NCBI RefSeq assembly: GCF_038502225.1
Contig: NC_091341.1
Location: 1,644,584-1,708,583 of the forward strand
DNA from: Cherax quadricarinatus
Lineage: Eukaryota > Arthropoda > Malacostraca > Decapoda > Parastacidae
DNA length: 64,000 nt
Direction: 5' to 3'
The translations under genes and the position numbers were made by a program. The notes beneath the pieces were generated by a model. That model was given only the letters and a program-made list of their open reading frames with translations. It did no database searches and was not told the origin of the DNA. Position 1 is the first letter of the stretch, and every line of letters begins with the position of its first letter. Positions 44,970 through 56,583 of this stretch are shown in pieces.

Positions 44970-46045
44970 CCCTTGACTGTCGCAACCCCCAATCCTGAGG
45001 TGTCTCCTGGTGTCGCAAAATTTAAAAAAAAAAAAAAATGATTTTTTCTTATGAAATGATAGAGAATCTTTTCCCGATTGTAATGACACCAAAAAAAACG
45101 AAATTTGATGGAAAACCGACGGAATTACGCTCTTGCAAAGTTAGCGACCTCGGCGATATTTACAAATCGGCGATTTCGCCCACTTTGAGCCCTATTTTCG
45201 GCTAATTCCATTGTTCCAGTCGACCAAACTCGTAGCTATTTCTTTATAACTCTGTTTTTTCTATCGACTGGGTACAAGAAACTGCCCATTTACCAATTTC
45301 AACTACCCAATAACATGGTCAGAAATTTGCAATTTGGCCAATTTCACGAAAATTAAAAAATATGACAATTTCAAAATAAGGTCCAGAATGAACAATGCAG
45401 ACATTCCTGGCTCTAAAATAACATTTTCTTTGTTCATCGGTCATGTCTCCAGGCCCCTCTGATATTACCCTTGCTTTCTATTTTGAATTTTTATTCAAAC
45501 AAAAAACAGAAGATTTACTGTTATGCAGACTACTGCAATACTGTAATAATTGTATAAATAACATCAACCCATTCATGACTGCATATTAGAATGGCTAGTT
45601 GGACATTTATTGGACAATGACATCATTTGTTTACTTTTGAACATCAGCAAAAATCAAACATTTCCCCTACTTTGAGCTCCATTTCCAGGTTCTTTTTATA
45701 GTAAAATCAATCAAAATCACCTCTATTTCTATAATATGTTTTCCATTCTATCAAATGAGACCAAGAAAACGAGAATACAACCATAAATACTATACGAAAA
45801 TAGACCACAAATTCTGCATTTTAATTAAAAAAACGGCCTGAGTTTTTTTTCTTCTCATTATGCACTGCGTGCTGCAGGATTTTTTTTATATGATGCACAC
45901 TGACCACACAGACCCATTCTCTCACATGTGGGCCTACCAGCTTTCTCCTGCTCGATTTGAAGCCGCTAGAATTTATGAATATATATACGTCAAACACGAT
46001 ACCTCGTAAGACGTATATATGCAGCCGCGACAGTCAAAGGGTTAA
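44966..46045 (-). mobile_element. piggyBac-like TTAA MITE with TATATA-type subterminal palindromes
   Basis: TTAA at 44966-44969 and 46042-46045; ends CCCCTTGACTGTCGC and, inverted, CCCTTTGACTGTCGC. The subterminal pair at its right end reads ATATATACGT and ACGTATATAT around a GATACCTCGTAAG spacer, where the 3254 and 42867 copies have TACTAGTAC. Confidence 0.87.
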
Positions 46046-46300
46046 GAGTGGGAACACTGAAAATTAGGAACCAACTAAACCGTAAATAAAGTATTATGCT
46101 AGTATGTGAGTAAGTCAATGTGTCTTGTATTTATGTTATTCAAATTTAACAAAATAACATTTAAATGAAGTACTAGTGAACAAGGAATAGCAGACAGTAG
46201 TAATTCATGAGGTATATGATCAAACAGTCAATGGGTACTATTCATCACATGTTTAAATGTGTCACTAGCCACACTGCATCATTGTGCTCTGTTAAAATAT

Positions 46301-46476
46301 TTAGAAGTCTGATACACGGCCTTTGCGCTCCCAGTCTCCATAACGTGTTGGCTCTGGTCCTTTTGGCCCTCCGACCTCACCAGTAGTTGGATTAATATTA
46401 TTCGGGAATGGTAGTAATGGCTCCTTTTCTTGGTATGGGTGATGACCCTCCTCTATTTCTTGGCCATCTAGTTTGC
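46301..46476 (-). CDS. SDHAF4: SDHAF4, last coding exon
   Basis: The exon encodes 57 residues after a split Gly codon and ends in TAA at 46301. The sequence carries the family signature: an acidic [19 protein letters not shown] stretch, then [20 protein letters not shown] and the C-terminal GRVSDF. In animals SDHAF4 is a small mitochondrial-matrix chaperone that binds the FAD-bearing SDHA subunit and protects it until it joins SDHB in complex II. On -, the acceptor is a pyrimidine-rich tract ending GGAAG before GCAAAC, and the phase (1) matches the donor of the exon at 50818-50916. The intron between them is 4.3 kb and full of Tigger-derived DNA. Identification is from the conserved C-terminus. 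Confidence 0.92.
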
Positions 46477-47369
46477 CTTCCAATACGAAGACAGAAAAAC
46501 AAGGAAAATTCTAGTAAAGTTATAATTATTTAGTTTTATTGATATTAAGCAACCTTGGAACACTATAATTCCCTTAGTAAACTGTGTAATGTTCAGTACA
46601 TATATAAATGACTGGTATTTTGCCCCAAGCCTATGCTCTCCAATTAAAGATCAATTGTTTCTTTCAAACAATACATTATAATCTGCATTGTATATATAAT
46701 TATTTTTTGCAAGTTACACTTGGTTATAATAGTTTAATAAAATAAAATTAAAATTAAATTAAAATTATTTATATCAAACAAGCCATACAAGTACAGTATT
46801 CATACATACAAAATGATTACATATTGTGTTTCATCATAAAATAATACAGATGAAATTTGATGTAACATGTATAAAGTTCTTAAGAAAGCTACTAATTGTG
46901 TATATGCATTTTGGGCAAACCAATCATAAAGCTTACTACATGTACATGTATCTTAATATTTAATTCTAGACCTAGAACAGAAGTTAAATTCTTATTGCAT
47001 GGGTAATGTATTACAATCATAGGTACAACTGGACAGGTAGCAAGTGAACTGATCAATTCCAATACGTACAGTGGAACCTCGGTTTTCATTTGCCCTAGTT
47101 TTCGTTGAAATCAGCTTTCAACGACTTTTTCGTCAAAATTTTGTCCCACTTTTTGTTCATCACCTCAGTTTTCATTGAGTTGACAGTGGTCCGCCGTACT
47201 AAATGTGTCCGCCTGTCCGCGCCCACACAAAGCATCCCACATGTTTTGAGTCAGTCTGGCTTTGTTTCTCGTCGATTGAGCACTACCCTGCATGTTCATC
47301 TGAAACATTTTGTAATAATCAATTGTTTTTTGTGCATGTTTATTGAGCACGGCTGTTAAATAAGCCACC

Positions 47370-47456
47370 ATGGGGCTAAAGAAAGTTCAGAGTGCCAGCC
47401 CTTTGATAAAGAAGGCGAGAAACACGATAGAATTCAAGAAAGAACTCGTAGAATGA
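47370..47456 (+). pseudogene. Tigger transposase N-terminal remnant
   Basis: ACCATGG start, 28 codons resembling the first residues of Tigger transposase with FKKELVE, then TGA. The minisatellite starts ~45 bases later. Confidence 0.75.
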
Positions 47457-47500
47457 GTTGCAAAGTTTTGTGGAGAAATATCACTACCACCCTCTACAAA

Positions 47501-48788
47501 GGTAGAGGGTGGTTGTGACTGGGGTAGAAGGTGGCAGTGATGGTGGTAGAGGGTGGTAGTGATGGTGGTAGAGGGTGGTAGTGATGGTGGTAGAGTATGG
47601 TAGTAATGGTGGTAGAGGGTAGTAGTGATGATGGTAGAGGGTAGTAGTGATGATGGTAGAGGGTGGTAGTGATTGTGGTAGTGATGGTGGTAGAGGGTGG
47701 TAGTGATGGTTGTAGAGGGTGGGAGTGATGGTAGTAGAGGGTGGCAGTGATGGTGGTAGAGGGTGGTAGCAATGGTGGTACAGGGTGGTAGTGGTTCTGA
47801 TGGTGGTAGAGGGTGGTAGTGATTGTGGTAGAGGGTGGTAGTGATTGTGGTAGAGGGTGGTAGTGATGGTGGGAGAGGGTGGTAATAATGGTGGGAGAGG
47901 GTGGTAGTGATGGTGGGGGAGGGTGGTAGTGGTGGTGGTAGAGGGTGGTAGTGATGGTGGTGGAGGGTGGTAGTGATGGTGGTAGAGGGTGGGAGTGATG
48001 GTAGTAGAGGGTGGCAGTGATGGTGGTAGAGGGTGGTAGCAATGGTGGTAGAGGGTGGTAGTGGTTCTGATGGTGGTAGAGGGTGGTAGTGATTGTGGTA
48101 GAGGGTGGCAGTGATGGTGGTAGTGATGGTGGGAGAGGGTGGTAGTGATGGTGGGAGAGGGTGGTAGTGGTGGTGGTAGAGGGTGGTAGTGATGGTGGGA
48201 GAGGGTGGTAATGATGGTGGGAGAGGGTGGTAGTGATGGTGGGGGAGGGTGGTAGTGGTGGTGGTAGAGGGTGGTAGTGGTGGTGGTAGAGGGTGGTAGT
48301 GATGGTGGTGGAGGGTGGTAGTGATGGTGGTAGAGGGTGGGAGTGATGGTAGTAGAGGGTGGCAGTGATGGTGGTAGAGGGTGGTAGCAATGGTGGTAGA
48401 GGGTGGTAGTGGTTCTGATGGTGGTAGAGGGTGGTAGTGATTGTGGTAGAGGGTGGCAGTGATGGTGGTAGTGATGGTGGGAGAGGGTGGTAGTGATGGT
48501 GGGAGAGGGTGGTAGTGGTGGTGGTAGAGGGTGGTAGTGATGGTGGTAGAGAGTGGTAGTGATGGTGGTAGAGGGTGGTAGTGATGGTGGTAGAGGGTGG
48601 TAGTGATGGTGGTAGAGGGTGGTAGAGGATGGTAGTGATGGTGGTAGAGGGTGGTAGTGATGGTGGCAGTGATGGTGGTAGTGATGGTGGTAGAGGATGG
48701 TAGTGATGGTGGTAGAGGGTGGTAGTAATGGTGGTAGAGGGTGGTAGTGGTTGTGATGCTGGTAGAGGGTGGTGTTGATGGTGGTAGA
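47501..48788 (+). repeat. GGTAGTGATGGTGGTAGAGGGT minisatellite, ~1.3 kb
   Basis: About 21-24 base units such as GGTAGTGATGGTGGTAGAGG, with variants (GATGGTGGGAGAGGG, GGTTCTGATGG), in higher-order blocks: the run with GGTTCTGATGGTGGTAGAGG recurs at ~47793, 48063 and 48412. All three frames on - are open (Pro/His/Tyr/Thr-rich), which is a composition effect. Confidence 0.95.
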
Positions 48789-49330
48789 GATAACCTCACC
48801 TCCCTCTCCTTTCCTCGTCATCTTCCATACACCAACAAGAGTCTTCGATAAAGGTAAAAGTGAAGTTAAATGTTCATTTATCCATTTCATTAGTCCTTTA
48901 TATTTATTTCTCAATGTTTTCTGTATGTAAAACTATAGTTATTCTCTATAAAATGTATTTTTTGTTAATACTTTTGGGTGTCTGGAATGGATTAATTGGA
49001 TTTACGTTATTTCTCATGGGAAATATTGCTTCAGTTCTCGTCGAATTCAGTTTTCGTCAGACTTTCTGGAACGAATTAATGACGAAAACCGAGGTTCCGC
49101 TGTAAATTAATTAGAAATTAAATTAATTCAATAACCTGCATATTATGAAGTGGTTGAATTGAGGTGAATTGAGCTGCAATGCCAAAAGAGTAATAATAGA
49201 AGTAAGCCCTATTCAACAATTGAATGAAAAAGCTATGTTTCAAGAGTTTTCTACCCCTGGCCAGGGGCTAAGTATTTCCTTTAATTGCCTGTCTAACTAT
49301 GCTGGTGCTGTTGGCTGCCCAGCATAGTAA

Positions 49331-50416
49331 ATCCAATTAATTCATTCTAGCCACCCAAAAGTATTAACAAAAAATAATTTTTTTATACATTAAATATAGA
49401 TTTACATACAGAAAAGAATGAGAAATCAAGTATAAAACATTAATAACATGACACTTACCTTTATTGAAGACTCTTGTTGGTGTATGGAAGACAGGAGGAG
49501 GGGAGAGGATGGAGAGGTTACACTATTGTTCGGAAGGGGAATCCCCTTCCATAACGGGGAATCCTTCCATAATGAGAGCTCTTGCAGCTCTACCCTCTAT
49601 CACAATCACTACCACCCTCTACCACCATCACAACCACTTCCACCCTCTACCACCATCACTACCACCCTCTACCACCATCACAACTGCTACCACCCTCTAC
49701 CACCATCACTACCACTCTCTACCATCATCAAAACCACTACCACCCTCTACCACCATCACAACCACTACCACCCTCTACCACCATCACAACCACTACCACC
49801 CTCTACCACCATGACTACCACCCTCTACCACCATCACTACCACCATCACTACCACCCTCTACCATCACTACCACCCTCTACCATCACTACAACCCTCTAC
49901 CATCACTACCACCCTCTACTATCACTACCACCCTCTACCACTGTCACAACCACTACCACTCTCTTCCACCATCACAACCACTACCACCCTCTACCACCAT
50001 CACAACCACTACCACCCTCTACCACCACCACTTTTGTATTTTTCTACAAACTTTTTCTTTAATTCTATCCTGTTTCTCACCTTCTTTACCAAAGGACTGG
50101 CACTAGCAGCTTTGGTTGGGCCCATGGTGGCTTATTTAGCAGTCACACAGAATAAACAAGTGCAAGAAACAATGAATTATTATTAAATAATTCCTATGAG
50201 CTCACAGGGTAATGTTTACTCACCCATAAACAAAGCGACACTGCCTCCTCAGAATGTGTGTGGGGGAGGTTGTGTGCGCTGCACACTCAGACATGTACTG
50301 TACCACCGACGAGAACGGAGGAAAGCAACGAAAACTGAGCCAATAATTGTACAAAAAAATTCAGTGATAACTGACACGAGAGAAAACAGAGCCCAACAAA
50401 AAGGGAGGGTCCACTG
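49331..50416 (-). mobile_element. Second decayed Tigger with minisatellite, reversed
   Basis: The right end is GGGAGGGTCCACTG (50403-50416) followed by TA; the left terminal repeat is missing and the sequence begins at TCCAATTAATTCATTCTAGC. On -, the transposase N-terminus remnant is at 50048-50126 (MGPTKAASASPLVKKV). The minisatellite (49594-50031) is the complement of the 47501 unit. Also in the SDHAF4 intron; the rest of that intron (49105-49330, 50419-50817) shows nothing. Confidence 0.78.
49594..50031 (-). repeat. CACTACCACCCTCTACCACCAT minisatellite
   Basis: Complement of the 47501-48788 unit, about 20 copies, in the corresponding position of a reversed Tigger derivative. Confidence 0.95.
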
Positions 50417-50817
50417 TACTGTATTTCTCTTCAGAGCAATATAAAAAAAAATATTTGCACAAAATAGGTTGTCTGTGACTGTTCACCACTATTCCATAAT
50501 TTGCTGTAATCCTTGTATATTTGTTAGAAACTAAATTATATCCATCTGTTGAGAACAGCTATATATATACTATATTGTATAAGCAAAATATATGCCAATA
50601 CTGGAACATAAATGGGTTTAGCAAAGTTAAAAGGGTTACTACCAGAAACTATGCCAGTGAAATATGTTAGGATGAATGCAAATGAATAATAAAAATAGAC
50701 AGTGGTGTGCTTTGAGAATGATAGGCCAAAATCTGCATAAGAATGTAACTATTAACCCACAGCAAGAGGATATTTTGCACAAATTATGCAAACACTATTA
50801 TGTTTAAAAACACAAAC

Positions 50818-50916
50818 CTATAGGAGTTTTAGCCTTTTTGGGCGAACTTCTGCTACTGGCACCACCATCATCAGAGGCCGAAGAGGTCATTCCACGAGAC
50901 AAAGGAGCCAATGCAC
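50818..50916 (-). CDS. SDHAF4: SDHAF4, internal exon before the last
   Basis: On -, TTATTTCTGTTTAG precedes the exon and CCTATAG is followed by GTTTGT, giving a 99 base exon. It encodes 32 whole codons, a Ser/Gly/Asp-rich stretch (GMTSSASDDGGASSRSS) followed by PKKAKTPI and the first base of a Gly codon. SDHAF4 proteins have a K-K-x-K-x-P motif just before the acidic region, as here, and the phase fits the exon at 46301-46476. The first exon, expected to supply the start and mitochondrial presequence, was not found on - up to 64000; it may lie outside the window. Confidence 0.82.
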
Positions 50917-51797
50917 CTAAACAGAAATAAATTTCTTCCTGAAAATTCAGCTGGGTAAACATTTCTATAACCACAGTTAACAACAATATTTGGATGATAA
51001 AATAGTATTACTAATATGAAGTGAATCCTCACAGGCAAGAAAAACTTAACATGTACTTGTTTAAAACAATATCAAAGATAGTTGACACAAACCCACTCCA
51101 TGTATATAGGCTTACCATAATTTCTCTGATTCAAACCAGGACATTAAGATTTTCATTAAATAACATTTTTTTTTTTCAACAAACTGGCCATAACCCACCA
51201 AGGAAGGGTGACCTAAAAAGAAAAACAAAAGTTTCTCTTTTTTAAATTTAGTAATGTATACAGGAGAAGGGGTTATTTGCCCCTTGCTCCCGGAATTTTA
51301 GTTGCCTCTTATGACACGCATGGCTTACAGAGGAAGAATTCTGTTCCACTTCCCCATGGAGATAACAGGAAATAAACAAAAACAAGAACTAGTAAGAAAA
51401 CAGAAGAAAACCCAGAGGGGTGTGTAGATATATGCTTGTACATGTACAGTAGAGACTCGTTTTTCGTAAGCATCGGAATTCATAATTTTAGTAAATTGTA
51501 GCGTTTTTTCGTCAAAGTATTGATTCGCGAATTGTCGTTTGACTCACAAATAGTCGTTCGCCCCAAACACATACAAGTGGCCCGAGTGACTCAACACACC
51601 ATTCACAGTGTGCCATTGTTCATCAGCAAGTGAGCACGATCCCACGCATTCATACATTTTGTAATATTCCATTCTTTTCAGTGCTTGCAACTGCTAAATA
51701 AGCCACCATGGAGCCAAAGAAAGCTAGTGCCAGCCCTTTGGTAAAGAAGGTGACAAACACGATAGAATTAAAGAAAAAGATTGTAGAAAAATATAAA

Positions 51798-52080
51798 AGT
51801 GGTGGTGGAAGTAATGGTGGTAGAGGGTAGTAGTGATGGTGGTAGAGGGTGGCAGTGATGGTGTTACATAAAAGGTGGTAGTGGTTGTGATGGTAGAGGG
51901 TGGTAGTGATGGGGGTAGAGGGTGGTAGTGATGGTGGTAGAGGGTGGTAGTAGTTGTGATGGTGGTAGGTGTTAGTGATGGTGGGTGAGGGTGGTAGTGG
52001 TTGTGATGGTGGTAGAGGGTGGTAGTGATGGTGGTTGAGGGTGGTAGTGGTTTTGATGGTGGTAGAGGGTGGTAGTGATG
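51798..52080 (+). repeat. Minisatellite in Tigger, GGTAGTGATGGTGGTAGAGGGT type
   Basis: About 12 units of the same kind as 47501-48788, starting just after the HTH remnant. Confidence 0.93.
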
Positions 52081-52172
52081 GAGATTTGTGCAGTGTGGAG
52101 TAGGATGGAAAGATTTGTGGAGGAACATCACCCTAACAAAGCTGTTGCAAGCCGTGTTGGCAACAATTTGGT

Positions 52173-54057
52173 CAGAGCCTGATCAACCAGGCTGTTACTG
52201 CTGGCTGCACGCAAACCAACGTACGAGCCACAGCCCGGCTGGTCAGGAACCGACTTTAGGTGCTTGTCCAGTGCCAGCTTGAAGACTGCCAGGGGTCTGT
52301 TGGTAATCCCCCTTATGTGTGCTGGGAGGCAGTTGAACAGTCTCGGGCCCCTGACACTTATTGTATGGTCTCTTAACGTGCTAGTGACACCCCTGCTTTT
52401 CATTGGGGGGATGTTGCATCGTCTGCCAAGTCTTTTGCTTTCGTAGTGAGTGATTTTCATTTGCAAGTTCGGTACTAGTCCCTCTAGGATTTTCCAGGTA
52501 TATATAATCATGTATCTCTCCCACCTGCATTCCAGGGAATACAGGTTTAGGAACCTCAAGCTCTCCCAGTAATTGAGGTGTTTTATCTCCGTTATGCACG
52601 CCGTGAAGGTTCTCTGTACATTTTCTAGGTCAGCAATTTCACCTGCCTTGAAAGGTGCTGTTAGTGTGCAGCAATATTCCAGCCTAGATAGAACAAGTGA
52701 CCTGAAGAGTGTCATCATGGGCTTGGCCTCCCTAGTTTTGAAGGTTCTCATTATCCATCCTGTCATTTTTCTAGCAGATGCGATTGATACAATGTTATGG
52801 TCCTTGAAGTTGAGATCCTCCGACATGATCACTCCCAGGTCTTTGACGTTGGTGTTTCGCTCTATTTTGTGGCCAGAATTTGTTTTGTACTCTGATGAAG
52901 ATTTAATTTCCTCGTGTTTACCATATCGGAGTAATTGAAATTTCTCACCGTTGAACTTCATATTGTTTTCTGCAGCCCACTGAAAGATTTGGTTGATGTC
53001 CGCCTGGAGCCTTGCAGTGTCTGCAATGGAAGACACTGTCATGCAGATTCAGGTGTCATCTGCAAAGGAAGACACGGTGCTGTGGCTGACATTCTTGTCT
53101 ATGTCGGATATGAGGATGAGGAACAAGATGGGAGCGAGTACTGTGCCTTGTGGAACAGAGCTTTTCACCGTAGCTGCCTCGGACTTTACTCTGTTGACGA
53201 CTACTCTCTGTGTTCTGTTGGTGAGGAAATTATAGATCCATCGACCGACTTTTGCTGTTATTCCTTTAGAACGCATTTTGTGTGCTATTACGCCATGGTC
53301 ACACTTGTCGAAGGCTTTTGCAAAGTCTGTATATATTACATCTGCATTCTTTTTGTCTTCTAGTGCATCTAGGACCTTGTCGTAGTGATCCAATAGTTGA
53401 GACAGACAGGAGCGACCTGCTCTAAACCCATGTTGCCCTGGGTTGTGTAACTGATGGGTTTCTAGATGGGAGGCGATTTTGCTTCTTAGGACCCTTTCAA
53501 AGATTTTTATGATATGGGATGTTAGTGCTATCGGTCTGTAGTTCTTTGCTGTTGCTTTACTGCCCCCTTTGTGGAGTGGGGTTATGTCTGTTGTTTTTAG
53601 TAACTGTGGGACGACCCCTGTGTCCATGCTCCCTCTCCATAGGATGGAAAAGGCTCGTGATAGGGGTTTCTTGCAGTTCTTGATGAACATGGAGTTCCAT
53701 GAGTCTGGCCCTGGGGCCGAGTGCATGGGCATGTCGTTTATCGCCTGTTCGAAGTCATTTGGCGTCAGGATAACATCAGATAGGCTTGTGTTAACCAAAT
53801 TCTGTGGCTCTCTCATAAAAAAATTAATTTTGATCTTCGACTCTCAGTCTGGTTAGCGGCTTCCTAAAAACTGAGTCATATTGGGACTTGAGTAGCTCAC
53901 TCATTTCCTTGCTGTCATCTGTGTAGGACCCAATACTGTGTAGGGGCCCAATACTGGACGTTGTTCTCGGCTTTGATTTGGCATAGGAAAAGAAATACTT
54001 TGGGTTTCTTTCGATTTCATTTATGGTTTTAGTTCTTCCAGCGATTCCTGATTCCTA
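52173..54057 (-). pseudogene. Non-LTR retrotransposon RT (Jockey/CR1 group), 5'-truncated
   Basis: On -, the linker (NEIERNPKYFFSYAKSK) is followed by RT motifs: SAPGPDSWNSMFIKNCKK, TTDITPLHKGGSKATAKNYR, GQHGFRAGRSCLSQLLDH, VIYTDFAKAFDKCDHGVI, SSVPQGTVLAPILFLILISD and SSFADDT (near 53050). A one-codon break follows the FADDT box. The C-terminal half is open from 53042 to 52128 and includes VKDLGVIMSEDLNF and RGPRLFNCLPAHIRGI. A frameshift near 53825 separates the linker. The endonuclease is missing. It lies in reverse inside the Tigger. Clade assignment is not certain. Confidence 0.82.
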
Positions 54058-54176
54058 TACAATGACAATGTCTTGTCCATTTTAGGAAAATTTTAAACAG
54101 ATGCCAGAAACAGAGCTCTCTGGACAATATTTAGTGTTACAGGTGTGCAGTGACTCTCAAGCTGGTCCTAGTGGCA

Positions 54177-55748
54177 TTAACCCTTAAACGGTTCGTTCTT
54201 ACGTGTAGCGCCCCAAACATATATATGTATACGTTTTATTTTTCCTGCCTTCAAATTTGGCACGATTTGCCTAAAATGCCTTGTCAGCATAGAATGGGTC
54301 CTAACACTCAGTGTGCAAGGTATTAAAAAAATCTGGGGCCACTTAGTACCTTGTGGGAGCGCCAGTTAAACTGAGCGCCAGCTAGAGCAAACAGTGCGGC
54401 AAACACCAAGGATTCACTGATGTAATGTCATATTAACACTCCTCTTTTAAGAGGAAAGTGATGTTTACCCCAAGTTTAGGGTCTGTCTGTCTGTCTATCT
54501 CTGTCTCTCTATCTCAGTCTTCTTCTATCTCTGTCTCTGTCTACCTCTGTCTCTGTCTATCTGCATCTGTCTCTGTCTATCTGTCTTTGTCTATCTGTCT
54601 CTGTATCTCTTTCAATCTGTCTGTCTATTTTTGTCTCACAGGTACACATAAATACAAGTATACATAGTGTAAATTACCTAGGATAACCCAAAAAATCCAG
54701 ACAAAGTGCTATGTACTCTGCTTGAAGATGTGAGTAAACATGATGACAATGCAGTCTTGTGGCTCTCTGAGACAGAAAGCTAGACAGATAGACAGGGAGC
54801 TTGACACAGACAAATAGACAGACAGACATGTTTGTGTACCAGTGAAAACAAAGTGAGGGTGATGCTCATCAAATATCACCTCTAATCTTTTTTTATCAGC
54901 TGCACCCTCCCCCACCTTTGTGTATGCTCAACAAACATCAGCTCTTATCAGTTGTTATCTCATCTTATCATGTCACTGTCAGGGGTGGACTTTGTTTTTT
55001 ATGCTTCAAGGGAACTTATTATTACCTATTATTATTATTACATATTATTCTTCTCCTCCTTCTTCTCCTCCTCCTCCTCTTCCTCCTCCTTCTCCTCCTC
55101 CTCCATCTCCTCCTCGTCCTCCTTCTCCTCTTCCTCCTCCTCCTCCTTTTTCTTCTCCTCCTCCTCCTTTTCCTTCTCCTCCTCCTCCTTTTCCTCCTTC
55201 TCCTCCTCCTTCTCCTTTTCCTTCTCCTCCTCCTCCTTTTCCTCCTTCTCCTCCTCCTCATTGTTATTATATACTTCCACATATCCAAAACATTGCTGGG
55301 ACATATAAATACTTTGTATATTATTCCAAGACAATAGTAAATGGCTAAGGCAGGTGTAAATGTCCACCTGTCAGTGTGTTTGTGACAATTTGAGTACAAT
55401 TTCAGTACCTAATACTAGTGTCAGAACAAAGATTGGTTATAAAATGACAAGAACTACTACAAATTGTAATTATCAGAACATAAAAATTATATAAAATATG
55501 AAAAATAGAAAAAAAGGTATATGGGCAACACTTCTGCAAGTGGCAGGACTCCATGTTGCTGTCACATGAGCATCCAGTGCCAACTTCTCGGCCTCATATA
55601 TTGGTAAGTACTGACCCTAATTTTTTTTTTATTCTAAAATATGTCAAAAAACGTGTTCTTTTTTTCTATATAATTTTTTTTTTTTTCAAAATATTCGGGG
55701 CGCTGCGCGAGTGAACGTATATATACGTTTGGACCATTTAAGGGTTAA
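54177..55748 (+). mobile_element. piggyBac-like TTAA MITE inside Tigger, with microsatellites
   Basis: TTAA at 54177-54180 and 55745-55748; ends CCCTTAAACGGTTC and, inverted, CCCTTAAATGGTCC. Subterminal ATATATATGTATACG on the left and ACGTATATATACGT on the right, each beside GCGCCCC. Inside are a (TCTG)n-rich tract (54480-54640), a copy of the L2-like 3' phrase AAATTACCTAGGATAACCCA (54672), a (TCC/TTC)n tract (55060-55259) and unassigned DNA. It interrupts the Tigger near the GPSGI codons. Confidence 0.85.
55060..55259. repeat. (TCC/TTC)n microsatellite
   Basis: About 200 bases of TCC and TTC triplets with no interruption of the pyrimidine strand. All frames are open on both strands; no gene is implied. 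Confidence 0.93.
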
Positions 55749-56030
55749 AAAACAAAGAAGAGAAGTAACCCCAGAAAAGGACTTGGTACCTGAAGTCTTT
55801 ATGGAAGGGGAGTCCCCTTCCGAACAATAATTTCTCCATCCTCTCCCTTCCTCCTGTCTTCCATACATGAAGAAGAATCTTCAGTAAAGGTAAGTGTCAT
55901 GTTATTATTGTTTTATTCTTCATGTCTCATTGTTTTGTGTGTATGTACATCTACATCATGCAAAAAAATTATTTTGTTTTAATACTTTTGGGTGTCTGGA
56001 ACAGATTAATTGGATTTACATTATTTCTTA

Positions 56031-56583
56031 TACCTGGAGTTTACCTGGAGAGAATTCCAGGGGTCAATGCCCCCGTGGTCCGGTCTGTGACCAGGCCGCA
56101 TGGTGGATCAGGGCCTGATCAACCAGGCTGTTACTGCTGGCTGCATGCAGTCCAACGTACGAACCACAGCCCAGCTGGTCAGGTACTGACTTTAGGTGCT
56201 TGTCCAGTGCCTTCTTGAAGACAGCCAGGGGTCTATCGGTAATCCCCCTTATGTATGCTGGGAGGCAGTTGAACAATCTTGGGCCCTAACGCTTACTGTG
56301 TTGTCTTAACATGCTAGTGGCACCCCTGCTTTTAATTGGGGGGGATGCTGCATCGTTTGCCGAGTCTTTTGCTTTCATAGGGAGTGATTTTTGTGTGCAC
56401 GTTTGGTACTAATCCCTCTAGGATTTTCCAAGTGTATATAATCATGTATCTCTCCCACCTGCATTCTAGGGAGTACAGGTTTAGGAACTTCAAGTGTTCC
56501 CAGTAATCGAGGTGTTTTATTTCAGTTATGCGTGCTGTGAAGGTTCTCTGTACATTTTCTAGGTCAGCAATTTCACCTGCCTT
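56031..56583 (-). pseudogene. LINE 3' fragment, same family as 52173-54057
   Basis: Starts (on +) at TACCTGGAGTTTACCTGGAG and ends at AGCAATTTCACCTGCCTT. On - it encodes AGEIADLENVQRTFTARIT, RWERYMIIYTWKILEGLVPN and FNCLPAYIRGITDRPLAVFK, with frame breaks. It interrupts the 3' end of the Tigger. Confidence 0.82.

Larger units (their letters stand above)
47069..49102 (+). mobile_element. Decayed Tigger carrying a large minisatellite
   Basis: Ends CAGTGGAACCTCGGTTTTCA and, inverted, CAGCGGAACCTCGGTTTTCG; TA flanks at 47067-47068 and 49103-49104. A transposase N-terminus remnant (47370-47456; MGLKKVQSASPLIKKARNTI) leads into the minisatellite, and the 3' UTR region (TAAAGGTAAAAGTGAAG onward) follows it. 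The catalytic domain is gone. It lies in the SDHAF4 intron. Confidence 0.85.

Noticed and set aside
47387..48914. Three long overlapping Pro/His/Thr/Tyr-rich ORFs on - (up to 476 codons)
   Set aside because: They are translations of the minisatellite; the unit has no stop in any frame of that strand.
49594..50031. Regular repeats that could be taken for a CRISPR array
   Set aside because: Units are contiguous and lack unique spacers; the sequence context is eukaryotic.
54918..55399. Leu-, Pro-, Ser-, Arg- and Glu-rich ORFs on both strands
   Set aside because: They are translations of the TCC/TTC microsatellite.
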